Source: Podaxis mareebaensis (Eukaryota; Basidiomycota; Agaricomycetes; Agaricales; Agaricaceae). From it: a stretch of 64,000 nt of DNA. The notes under the pieces were generated by a model. The model was not told the origin of the DNA. It made no database searches and saw only the letters and a list, made by a program, of their open reading frames with translations. Below are positions 45,375 to 55,852 of the stretch, piece by piece (positions within the stretch are counted from its first letter, which is position 1; each line of letters begins with the position of its first letter). The stretch covers positions 1 through 64,000 of the forward strand of contig JAEUWP010000120.1 of the NCBI GenBank assembly GCA_018524725.1. The letters are read 5' to 3'. The position numbers were made by a program, and so were the translations under genes.

Positions 45375-45920
45375 TCGTCAACTATCTCGGACTGTCTTTT
45401 CATATCGACCTACCTCTCCCTATTCAATGCGCTGTCTCTATTTGGTTCAGATGTACAATTTTGGTTATGGCTTAACTTAGGCAATGTCGTTAGGATCTTA
45501 ATTCTAACTCATGTATGTAGGGTATAGAGCTCAAAAATTGCATTCTAGTGCCAGTAGTTTTTAGTGTCTTATACGAGCAGCAATCACATTGGTCTTAAGC
45601 AGTTCTCTTATGTAGTGTTACAAGACCTGGAGGAGATCATAAAATATGGGCGTCGAAGGTCTACTTTTCGCCCCCGTGCTCTTTGATTTTCCTTCTCTCC
45701 AGGTCAATCAGTCCTTCATGGCAGTTTCTAGGGGATAAAGCTTAAGGCAGTGATATCAGATACTTGCTGCCAGAATGCTCGTGGTGCGAGCTGTCACCTG
45801 CTGTCACCCACATAGGACAAGAGCGCCTACTAACAGCCTACTAACTCACCACACGCATTCCGGACTACCTTCGCTCTCACTGTGGACTTATCATCAACAA
45901 GGTCACGATAACTCTTACAA
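45375..45920. other. Intergenic / NLR promoter
   Basis: About 550 bp with no supported gene. Confidence 0.4.
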
Positions 45921-47457
45921 ATGTATCACCAGGCACCTCCACCTGGTTATGCACCAAGCTCCGGATCTCTTCCCGGAAACAAAGAACATGGGGAACAAAC
46001 CAACGGTACGTTCCTATAACCTGGACCAAGAGCCGAAGTCTCATACCTTAGATCCTCCAGAGACAAATGGACCTCCTCCTGTCCATTTCTTCTATGGAGC
46101 AAATAACTTCGCAATTAACGGTTCAACTATGATCGGGCTCAACCAAAATTTCTATTCAGGGAGACCAGGTTCGCGTCCTCATACTCAGATGTAACCAATC
46201 AACTTAAAAGATGTACCAGTGCTTTCTATCCTCGACGAGAAAAGGGCCGCTGGAGCAGAGGTAGACTCCTCCGCTCGCGATCCCCCCCCTCAATGCCACC
46301 CAGAGACTCGCAAAGACCTCAGGGAGAGAATCACGTCTTGGCTTATAGATGCGGTGGGGCGAGATTGGAATATGCTGTGGCTCATGGGCCCCGCCGGTGT
46401 GGGCAAATCGGCAGTTGCACAGACCATTGCGGAGGACTGTCAAGAGATCGGGCGTCTCGGCGCTTCATTCTTCTTCTCGAAGCTCAACGACCTTACCGAC
46501 CCCAGCACTGTCATTCCAACACTGGCTTATCGCCTTGCTGCCAATCACGCCGAGTACAGGAATGCGATCACGCAGATTATTGCTGACGATCGCTCGATTC
46601 TGGACAAGACGTTGCGTGTTCAGTTCAAAAAGCTCATCACAGAGCCGTTCCGTTCGCTCATGATCCAGAACCCGCTCATTGCTCAGGAGCCACTTCTAAT
46701 TGTATTAGATGGCCTGGACGAGTGTGACGGTGAAAAAGCGCAATGCGAGTTCATCGATCTTATTGGCGAATATGTTCGTTTGACGAACCCATCACCTCTG
46801 CTGTGGATGATCTGTAGTCGCCCAGAATGGCACCTCAAGCGCATATCATCCAGGGCCGATTTTTATGTGAATTGCAGGCACGAAGAGCTGACGGTTGATG
46901 CCGCTACCGACAAGAAGGATGTCTACTGCGCTCTCAAGGACGGCTTCAATAAGATCCGTGACGAGTTTTTTTGGGACCTTCACGGGGCTGAGGCAGAAAA
47001 ATCATGGCCGACGGAGGTGCAATTGCAACGCCTAGCAGATGCGTCAGGTGGACTATTCGTCGTCATCTCAACTCTCCTGGGGTTTGTTGGTGACCCGGTG
47101 GTCGGGGATCCAGACAGGCAGTTGGGGATTTGTCTATCGTTCCTGGGGGATGCTCGCACCCCAAATGCAGCCAATCCGCTGCACGGGCTAGATCTCCTGT
47201 ATCGTCGAATCATGTCGGCCGTTCCTGCAGATGACTTACCATTCACAAAACTTATTCTTGCGTCCTGCCTTTTTTTCCCCCAACCTCGAAACACTCTCCC
47301 AAGTGCCCAATTTCTTGCGAATCTCCTTGGCCTAGATCAGCCCACCTTTTATTGGGTCCTTCGCAAACTACATTCCGTGGTCAAGGTTCCCCCTTCCGAG
47401 TTGGCACATAAGAAACCTTTGGCACTCGTCCATGCATCATACGGTGACTTCCTTTGA
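45921..47457 (+). CDS. NACHT NTPase of the fungal NLR type, prematurely ended
   Basis: Exons 45921-46005, 46061-46168 and 46211-47457 give 479 aa. A Pro-rich start (MYHQAPPPGYAPSSGS) is followed by a Gly/Asn motif, FFYGANNFAINGS, common at the head of Agaricomycete NLRs. The NACHT domain has Walker A GPAGVGKSAVAQ, Walker B LLIVLDGLDEC and a sensor-like LLWMICSRPEWHL. Fungal NLRs sense non-self or cell damage and trigger cell death or heterokaryon incompatibility. The frame ends at a TGA right after ALVHASYGDFL, a point where relatives continue (see 47458-48010). No WD40, ankyrin or TPR repeats follow. Element B begins about 1 kb downstream. Confidence 0.85.
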
Positions 47458-48010
47458 GACTCGAAATGATTGGGAAAGTTTGCTCTCGATGAGGCACAAG
47501 CAAAATGTGACATTGCTGCTTGTTGTGTCCGGTTCTATAATCGCTATATCCAACGAAATTGCCTGTTGTCAAGTAGGTCTCATTCTTTCTTCCTCCGAGG
47601 GACACATGAATCATTTTTGGGCAGGTTGCTGGCTCGCCCCAGCACCGTTCCCCGAGTGGCAGTGGGCTCAAGAATGCACAGGGGTGGACACTGACCCATT
47701 CAAAGTCGCACAATACTGTTGGAACACTTGCTGTCAAGTTGTAGGTGAAGCAGAAAGAGTGGTTGTCATGGCAGAGCTTTGTACATTCAATTTCTGTCAC
47801 CTTGATTCCATAAGGCTGTCAGACGAGTTTACGAAATTTGTGCAGTGGGTAGGTCGGGGGTCGGTAAGTTGTTGGCTGTATACGGATCTCCTAGCACTGA
47901 TTCTACTTATAGTGTCACCTCCAGAGCCCTGCCCTACTTCGGGCTACACCACCAGCTTCCGAAGTAGAATCCAGTATCCTCAATGCATGCTGCAGTTTGG
48001 AATGTGACTC
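47458..48010 (+). pseudogene. Remnant 3' part of the NLR gene
   Basis: After the TGA at 47455-47457 the same frame continues with a second TGA at 47467-47469, then LGKFALDEAQAKCDIAACC and FYNRYIQ, the usual NLR continuation. A probable intron follows (acceptor near 47625), then FKVAQYCWNTCCQV and LCTFNFCHL...FVQWV. Both stops could come from CGA. Either the gene is dead at its 3' end or the shorter 479-residue form is used. Confidence 0.6.
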
Positions 48011-48478
48011 CTTTCAGTGGTGTGCTCAGCCACCCTTTATGGCTGAATATAAATTCAGCTCTTTGCATTGCCCTAAGCATGATCCTCTATACTATGTAGG
48101 GTGGACACTTGCAACACGAGTCGCGACAAAACCAGCAGGTACGTTTTGGCTTGGGCATGGTGAAAGAGTTGTGGTGGTTGTGGTATGGGATGGGTACCCA
48201 AAAGAGACACTCCCCTCCATATTAGGGTCAGCTGCAGAGTGGATGAGGCATGGTACAGTCATGAACAATTGAACTCGACGACTGTATCTCAAGATTGGCT
48301 TGTTGAATATCCAAGACTCTCTGGCAGATGATTTCCTGACTCTGCGAAGCAAGAGGAGGGTTTCTGTTGGAATCCAAATGCACATTGAGACATGAGCTCA
48401 GGGGATGACAAGATGATGTAGCTAATGGACAATGGTGCTTAGTAGTCTGATATGCAACAATTCAGTAGATACATGTTA
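48011..48478. other. Spacer between NLR remnant and element B
   Basis: No supported gene; short open frames on both strands without domains. Confidence 0.4.
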
Positions 48479-49245
48479 TGTTACAAGGTTTCTTCTTTGG
48501 TTAAATGATGCCTAAGTCAAGACCTATCCTTGCAAGAGATGAGCAGAGGTCTTTGTCCTGTACAGGTCTGAAGGAGCTACTCTGTTTAACCTCAGGTGAC
48601 TATTCATGTTGTCTCTAGGCAGTGAACTCATATAGATTGCACACTCTGTAGGATCAATGCTAGAGAGAAGCCATGAGGGAAAAGCTTTCACAAGGGTGAA
48701 GAGTTGAACACTTAACAATGTCTGTCAGATAGACAAGTAACACACATTACTGGGGTAACACTCATTAAGATTAGACTTGCTAATCTACATGTCCAGGCAG
48801 TATACATATACTAGTCCAAGTGACTACTTAAGGAAGTAGATCAAATGTAACATAGAAGATGAAAACTAAGAGGAAGGCATAGAAGTGGAGCATAGGGCAT
48901 AGGGCATAAAGGTGCATACAAAAGTCTACAAGAGCAAACATAATTGATGTGACACAAGTATGATAGAAGAGACAAAACTTATACCTAGTCCAATAATAGA
49001 ATGTGTTTAAATATAGAAGAAGATATAAATTTAGCATTCATCACAAATCATTGTCACAAGGGAAGTAAACTCCATGATACTGGCATGCTTCATCTATCTT
49101 CTCACACATTTCCCAATCCAGTGTTTGCCTGAGTTCTATCATCTCCTGCCACAAGCTGATCATCATGTGCTTCATCAAATCCCATTCTTCAAGTGATTGT
49201 TCCTCAGTCTCTTCAGTCTCCTCAGAGTTGTCAATATTTGTAACA
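48479..49245 (-). repeat. 3' LTR of element B
   Basis: 767 bp beginning TGTTACA and ending TGTAACA. It is clearly homologous to the LTRs of A, including AAGATTAGACTT at 48767-48778 and the TATA-like stretch just beyond. Confidence 0.9.
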
Positions 49246-49690
49246 TGATCTCCTTCATAATGTTGAGCATCCTCACTTGACTCAGCAACTCCCAGTAACA
49301 TTTTCATCATCATAAGGATATTCATATATTCCTTCTCCTGTGTCATCCATGATGCTTTGGAGGGTGCATTCAATGGACTGAGCTGATCATTGTCAAGGGT
49401 GAATACATTGGTCTATAGCTCTGGGGATAGTGGTGTTGTTAATAGCATAACAGGAGAAGCATAGAGGAGATCTATCATGGTGTTTGTCAGGGAATTGAGG
49501 TCTTCTGATGTTGTTAGTAGTGGTGAGTCCTGTCTGAAGGAGAGTGTGGCCTCAGTGGCAATGCAAATGAATGGGTGAAGGAGAGCTTGAGTCTCCTGAC
49601 AATTGAAGTCTAGCTGAAGAGGAGGAGGTAGTTGATATGGAGAAATCTGGGGAATAAGAAACCTGGGATCAATTGTCTGTGGCAATACTA
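49041..49690 (-). pseudogene. Element B ORF4-type tail running into the LTR
   Basis: Two pieces (49685-49413 and 49373-49041) match the C-terminal 272 codons in element A: LPQTIDPRFLIPQISPYQLPP, LLTTSEDLNSLTNTM, then ASWMTQEKEYMNI and the tail ending YHGVYFPCDNDL. As in A, the frame ends at the same point inside the LTR. One interruption separates the pieces. Conservation in both copies shows it is a family feature. Function unknown. Confidence 0.6.
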
Positions 49691-50273
49691 GTTTCTCATG
49701 TTAGGATGGTCCTTATTGCTGGTCACCTAAGCTTTGCTAGGGGGTGGCTGTCTCACTAGATGGTTCACAGAGGTGCTAGGATCTAGCAAGAAGGATTACA
49801 ATAAGAAGGTGGCAAGGCAAGTGTCTAGTTAAGCACACTTCAGAGGTTGAACATCTATTAGTTGAGGATATGACCAATAGAACATTTACTACCACACTGA
49901 TTGTGAAACTAATGTCAATTGTAAGAGTGAGAGAACACAGGTACAATTTAAGAATATAGGAAGCTTGCACTTCCAGTACATGAGCAGCTATTTAAGCTCT
50001 ACTTCTAATGTCCTAAAGTGGTAGCTATGTCAAAGTAATGCTGTGTGTCTGAGAGTCAATAGAAGCATAACTATGGAATGGAGAGAATAGAGACTAAGAC
50101 AAGAATAGAAACTAGCTATTTAAGGAAATAGTTCAAGTCTGAGTTCAGGCAGGATACAAGGATATGAGGCAAATAGTCTGTAACAGCAAAGATAAGAAAG
50201 AACTATTTACTGAGGATATTACAAGTCCATATCAGAATGAAGGTGTCCATTGGCTGAGTTAGAGGAGTAAGAG

Positions 50274-52052
50274 TCAGGAGATGAGACAGCTGGGAATGGC
50301 AAAGTTCCCTAAAAGGGGTGAGTCAGAAGAGTCTGACTTGTGCATTGGACTGCAGCACAGTGAGGAAGATGATGATGATGACAAGGATATGTCTGCAGTG
50401 ACATAGGGAGGTGGATATGGTGGAGGATCTGCAGCAGGTTCTTCAGGGTTTGACTCATTGATGCCAGGGATGTTGGAGGCAATGCTATGTAAGGGTGGAA
50501 GCTGTGTATGATGGGGAGGAATGGCCAGAGGGTCATTAGAGTTAGGGTCAATGCAATAGACTTCTACTTCTTGAAAGTAGAGTCCATGAGCAACTTCATA
50601 CTTGATGATATGTGGGATGACCTTGGGCAGATACATCATGTAGGGATAGAGGAAGATGATTGGCTCTCCTGTGTAGGGGATCATCTTCTAACCATGGGCC
50701 CAGGTGGAGTCAAAGTTATTGTGGATAGTTTGAATGTATAACCTGTCAGGATTGAAGACATGGGTGAAGGGAGCATTTTCCCCAGTGATGCATAATATCT
50801 CTGTCATCATGCAGTCAGTAGAATAGAATAGTGGTCCAGGTGTCAGCCAGTCTTTAGAAAATAATAATGCATGGCCAGGAAGGTGATGATTGGCAAAAGC
50901 TTCATTGTGGTACTGGACTGGGTCTTCAGTTGGCATACTGGTATCTTGAGTAGTATGGTGGGAGGTGTTGGAGGGTCCAAGCTTGTGGACTAAGGTGTGA
51001 TAAATAACATTGCAGTGGGGCATGCTAGGCATGTTCATAACACATTGTCTGATATCAAACTGCCAGGCAGGTTGCTTGGTGAGTCTGTCAGTGGTGAGGT
51101 GGGCTCTCTCAGCAAGAATTCTTGTGTAATAATATCTGGGATGTATTTGGATGGGGTTGAGGAAGCAATACTTCTGGTAGTATCCCAGGGCATAGTAGTA
51201 ACAGAAGGGGCAATAATATCCTGGGCATTGATCCACCTGATGACCCACATTGCTACATTGATAGCAGGTGGCACATTGATCAGATAGAGTGAGAATAGGG
51301 CTATCATAGCAAGGAGGTTCTGGATCTCCAGAAGTTCCTGTTTTGGTGTGTTGTTGATCCACATCATGAAGTTGCTTGGGTATTGTAAGGGTTTCTTGGT
51401 TCTGTCACAGTAAAGGGTTCTGAGTAACATTGCCAGATCTAAGTCCAATTTGTGGGTGGAGAAAAGCAGATATGTCCTCTTACACTTGCAAAACCATGTG
51501 GTGGGCACCTGAGAGGTATCACCTTTCTTGATCAAGTCCTGGCAAGTCAATAACCTGATTAAAGCAGGTACTGACTTCATCAGCCAGTCTGTTAGCATGG
51601 AGCTGGCAATGTATTGCATTAAACCAAGTTGTCCTGAAAGTGTTGAGTACTTCAGTTGACTGATGACTGTGCTCAAGAGTGGACCTTGCTCAGGAAAAGG
51701 AGTCTTTGTATAGAGATTGGAGTTGTACAGCAGCAGAAAGAGCAGCATTGCTTGCTTCTTGTATGGAACTAGTCAGAAAGGTTTGCCTTTGGGTGCTTTG
51801 TGTTTCATATAATTCAAACACCTCAGATATTTGGTGCCTGACTTTGGCAATGTCAGTGACTTGTCTTTGCTGTTCTTTATAGCATAGTGACTCAGGGGTA
51901 GAAGGACAGTCTTCTGGTGATGGAGTAGGTTTCTGAGTGAGAGGAGTTGGAGGCACAGAGACAAGAGTCTGCAATGATGCTTGAGTAAAGGAAGTAATAG
52001 AAGTTGGAGTGGTTGGGTAGTTGGTAGTAGTGGTGTTAGAAGTGGTAGACAT
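50274..52052 (-). pseudogene. Element B ORF3 with CCHC knuckle
   Basis: The ATG at 52052 (MSTTSNTTTTNYPTTPTS) lies just past the pol end. The same frame, broken by point stops, continues through a helical Gln-rich region to a knuckle CYQCSNVGHQVDQC followed by CPFC, then an open stretch to 50688 and a final piece (50684-50274) ending in Ser-rich LSSSSSSSLCCSP. This is about 590 codons, the fullest version of ORF3 in the window. Helix-rich N-terminus plus CCHC knuckle gives a Gag-like layout. About 1.36 kb of it and its 3' flank (about 49702-51065) is missing from element A. Confidence 0.6.
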
Positions 52053-52084
52053 TCAAATAGTTTGAGTCTTCAGTTGAGTTTGTA

Positions 52085-55000
52085 CTGTCATTTATAAGTG
52101 TCAAGGAGGGTCTTGGAAATGTGCAGGTCTGTCAAATTTTGCCAGGTTTGTTCCAAATCAGGGTATCCCTTCCAATGGACTAGGAACTCTAATCCTCATC
52201 TTCTTATGTGATGGTGGGCCACTATGGCTTCAACTTCCCATTCTTCTTCTCCTTGAATGAGGTCAGGTGGAGGTCTTGAGAAGTGTTTGCCATAAATGTC
52301 ATTTTCAGTGACAGGATAGAGATATTGGGTGTAGAAGATGTTGTGGATCTTCCAGCTCTTTGGGAGAGATAGCTCATAGAACATACTTCCTAATAATGGT
52401 GAATGGGCCTAGTTGACAGGCAGCAATCTTCCTTGGCATGACCTGAATAGGTAGATTTCAAGCATCAAGCCAGACTTTCTGGCCAGGTTCTATTTTTGGT
52501 AGCATGCATATTTGTGTTCATTCTATTATAATTTTGTACAAAGTTTCATGAGCTATTTTTGCAGCTTCTCAGATATTAATGATCCAATTCATTCTTTCTT
52601 TAGCTGATAAGAGTTTGTCAGAGCTAGCTCAGTAGGGAAGGCTTTGAGTGAGTGGCTATACATAAGTTCAAATGGAGTTTGTTGTCAGTTAGCATGCATT
52701 CTGGAGTTATGGGAGAATTTGACTAGTAGGAGGTGTTCAGACCAAGAGTGGGGATTTTGAGTGCAATAGGCCAATAGGTACATCTCAATTCCTTGATTAA
52801 ACCTTTCAGTTGATCTGTCTAACTGGGGGTGATAGGTGGTAGAGGGGGCATGATTGATGTTCAGTTTCTTGAACATAGCTTGTATTGATTTAGCCATGAA
52901 TCAGGGATCTCTGTCTGAAATGATTTTATTGGGTATTCCTGTATGAATGAACACATGTTTGATTAGGATGTCTGCAATTTGATCAGCAGTAGCAGATTTG
53001 GAAGTGGGTACTATGATTATCCCCTTTGTGAGACCATGCTCCACTACAAACAATATTGTATTATATCCATTGGATTTGGGGAGGTCAGTGATGATGTCCA
53101 TGGACATTTGAGTAAAGGGACATAGGGATTGGGGTCCAGAAATCAGCTGCAGAGGGGACTTCAGAGGTCATTGAATAATCTTATACTGTTAGCAGATTGG
53201 GCAGTCTTTCATGTAGTTCATGACATAGGCTCATATGCCAGGCCAGGTGATGTATTCTTGAAGTCTTCTGAGCATTTCAGTGACTCTGGGGTGTCTTGCA
53301 GCTGGTACATTGTGTACATGCTGCAATAGGTGCTTCTTAAGTGTGGAGTCCATAGGGAGTTGAATGTGACCTTCTTGATCCAGTTCTATGGTTCCATCCT
53401 TTCCTTTTTAAGCTTTATTTTCAATATCAGAGTCTATGATGTTGATTTTGTCATTTTCTCCTGTCTTAACTGACTTTGCATTAGCATTGGTAAAGTCACT
53501 AGTTTGAAACTTGTCTAGTGGGATAGCCACTCTAGTAGTTTTGAGTTCCATGTCTTTACTAGTTGAGGTATGGTCTGGTCTTCTAGACAAAGCATTAGCA
53601 GTGCAGTTTTTTGAACCAAGGATATGGCAAATCTTGATTTTATGGGCACTGATCATTACAGACCATCAAATGGTTCATCTTGAGAGCTTTGATGGCTTGG
53701 CCCAATGAATAATGTTGTTGTGATCTGTCTATATCATGGTTTTGTAAGGTGATCTGTCAATGTAATGACACCATTCCTGTAAAGCTTGGATGATGGCAAG
53801 GAATTCTTGCTCTGATGCATGATAATTCTATTCAGCTTTTGAGAATGGTTTGGAGTAGTAAAAGCAGGGGTGTAGTACTCCATTAGAGTCCTTTTGAAGG
53901 AGGACTGCCTCTGAAGCATAGGCAGATGCATCAGTTTGAATTTCAAATGGTTTGGAGGGGTCTGGAGTGATTAAGACTGGTTTCTCCAAAAAGTGTTGTT
54001 TTAATTTGTTAAACGACTCATCTGCTTCTTTTGTCCAGTGAAAGGGGGTATTTGACTTTTTGAATAAGGTGTTAAGGGGTAATGACAGGTGGGTGTAGTG
54101 CTTGATGAACTTGTGATAGAAATTACAGAACCCAATGAATTTCCATATGTCTTGAACTGTCTTGGGAGTTGGCCAATCCACTATTCCTTTGAGTTTTGTG
54201 GGGTCCATCTTGACTTTGCTCAGAGAAATGATGAATCTGAGGTATGAAAGAGTCATTTTCTGGAATTTGCATTTCTCAGGTTTGAGGTAGAGATCATGCT
54301 TTTGCAAGATCTTGAGTACTTCTTTGGTTATTTTCTTGAGTTTAGTTTTGGTTGGTGCATGGATGAGGATGTTGTCCATATAGACAATGACTTTGTTTTG
54401 CATGATGAGGAGAGCAAGGATAGTGTCCATCATGTTTTGAAATGTTGCAGGGCTGTTGCACATTCTGAAAAATATGACTGTTAGTTCAAATAATCCTTGG
54501 TGGGTATAGAATGCTTCTTTCCATCTATCCTCTTCCATGATTCAGATGTTATTGTAGCTGAGTCAAACATTGAGAACAGTGAAGTATTTTGATCCTTGTA
54601 ATTTGTCAAGTATGGATTGGATGGAGGGAATTGGGTAACCATTTTTGACCATGTGTTCATTGAGGTACCAGTAATCTTGACAAGGCCTGAGTTTTCCATT
54701 TTTCTTTGAAACAAAGAAAAATGGGGAGGCCATAGGGGATTTTGAGGGTCTGATGTATCCTTTCACAAGGTTCTCCTTGAGGAATTTGTTGAGCTCCTTT
54801 TCTTTGGCTAGGGAGAGCTCATAGGAGGGGAAAGCTTTTGGAATAAAGGTCTCTTTGGTTTCAATTCTATGGTCCCATTATCAAGTAGGAGGAAATCTTT
54901 TGCTTTTCTTCTAAGAGAAAAGGTTGAGGTAATCATGGAGCTCCTTTGGGACAATCTTTTTTGGGCTGGTTTCCTTCTTTTGTTCTCCCATTTGGGTGAG

Positions 55001-55412
55001 TATTTGTGAATAGGAGGTCTTTGCATTGATTTCAGTGAAATCTTCCTCAGAGAAATCTTCTTCAAGTTTGTTGATGTAAAGTTTGGAAAGAGTGGTGTCA
55101 ATTATTGAGGAAAGTATGGTGTTCTCCATCAAACATCTCCATGAGAGAGTTTGTTTCAACCAGTTGATATCAGGGTTGTATTTCATGAGCCAGGGGATTC
55201 CTAAAATTATTCTGGGTTGTCCCAGATTAATTACTTGCAAATCAGCTTTCATTTGCTTCCCATAGATGGTAAAGCTTAGGGTGACAAAATGAGTGATTTG
55301 CTTATCTTTATTCAAGGACCCATCTGTGTTCCTGACTTTGATTGGTTTCTTTAATGGTGACATTTTCAGGTTCCAGGTTTCAACTAACCAGTGGTCAATA
55401 AAATCTCATCCT
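52085..55412 (-). pseudogene. Element B pol (partial, degenerate)
   Basis: Protease-flanking and RT start at 55363-54911 (MSPLKKPIKVRNTDG...LQVINLGQPRIILGIPW). RT fingers are at 54766-54563 ([20 protein letters not shown]). The RT palm through RNase H is one open frame, 54538-53828 (MCNSPATFQNMMDTIL, then YMDN for YxDD, and QTDASAYAS). The integrase HHCC part is at 53656-53170, and the core is at 53107-52685 with both Asp and an intact Glu (STERFNQGIEMYL). The chromodomain region is at about 52400-52130. Many stops; inactive. The protease motif is cut by element C. Confidence 0.85.
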
Positions 55413-55417
55413 GCTCC

Positions 55418-55682
55418 TGTAAGCCTACTGAGGCTTACTTAGAGCTTAGACCTTAAGTTCATACCAATGTACAATAAACCCAATGTATTGGGATGTATGT
55501 AGTGTAGGTATAAGGTCAGCTGTCATGACAACAGCTGACAACAAGAATATAAGGAATATTTTCCTGATGGATGAAGTAATCCATTAGGGTTAAGTAGACA
55601 GTGGGAATTAAACAAATAATAAATACAAGATTGATTGACAAGAAAAGGAGATGGCCATGATAGTAAGGGCTTAACCCTTACA
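55418..55682 (-). repeat. 3' LTR of element C
   Basis: 265 bp, TGTAAGCC...CCTTACA on the plus strand. On the minus strand it is preceded by a purine-rich AATGGGGAGTG. Hairpins sit at both ends (GTAAGCCT/AGGCTTAC at 55419-55438; GTAAGGG/CCCTTAC at 55663-55681) and inside (GTCAGCTGT/ACAGCTGAC at 55515-55539). Confidence 0.75.
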
Positions 55683-55852
55683 CACTCCCCATTGAGACCA
55701 TAGGGTACAGTCAAGAATTTCAGGACACAAGTAACAAGGTTACTTGTGGTGACAAGTGGGAGACAGGGACACATATAGCACCCAGTCAGCAGTAAAATTT
55801 AGATGAGGTGATGGATTACCTCATAGGGGATGTAGGGCTGGAGTCAACTTGA

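Larger units (their letters stand above)
48479..55417 (-). mobile_element. Element B: second copy of the element A family, interrupted by element C
   Basis: A 3' LTR at 48479-49245 is followed by the same internal order as A, reversed: ORF4, ORF3, chromodomain/integrase, RNase H, RT, protease. Homology stops at about 55417 (compare 7716 in A), where the LTR of element C begins. The rest of B, with its 5' LTR, is presumably beyond the window end. B carries almost no CpG and is more decayed than A, so it is older. Confidence 0.9.

Noticed and set aside
47997..48385. Open frames on both strands after the NLR
   Set aside because: No domain, no splice context, and they overlap each other antisense.
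49699..50225. Possible solo LTR (TG...CA) inside element B
   Set aside because: Flanking 5-bp sequences do not match and no second copy is in the window; the ends could be chance.
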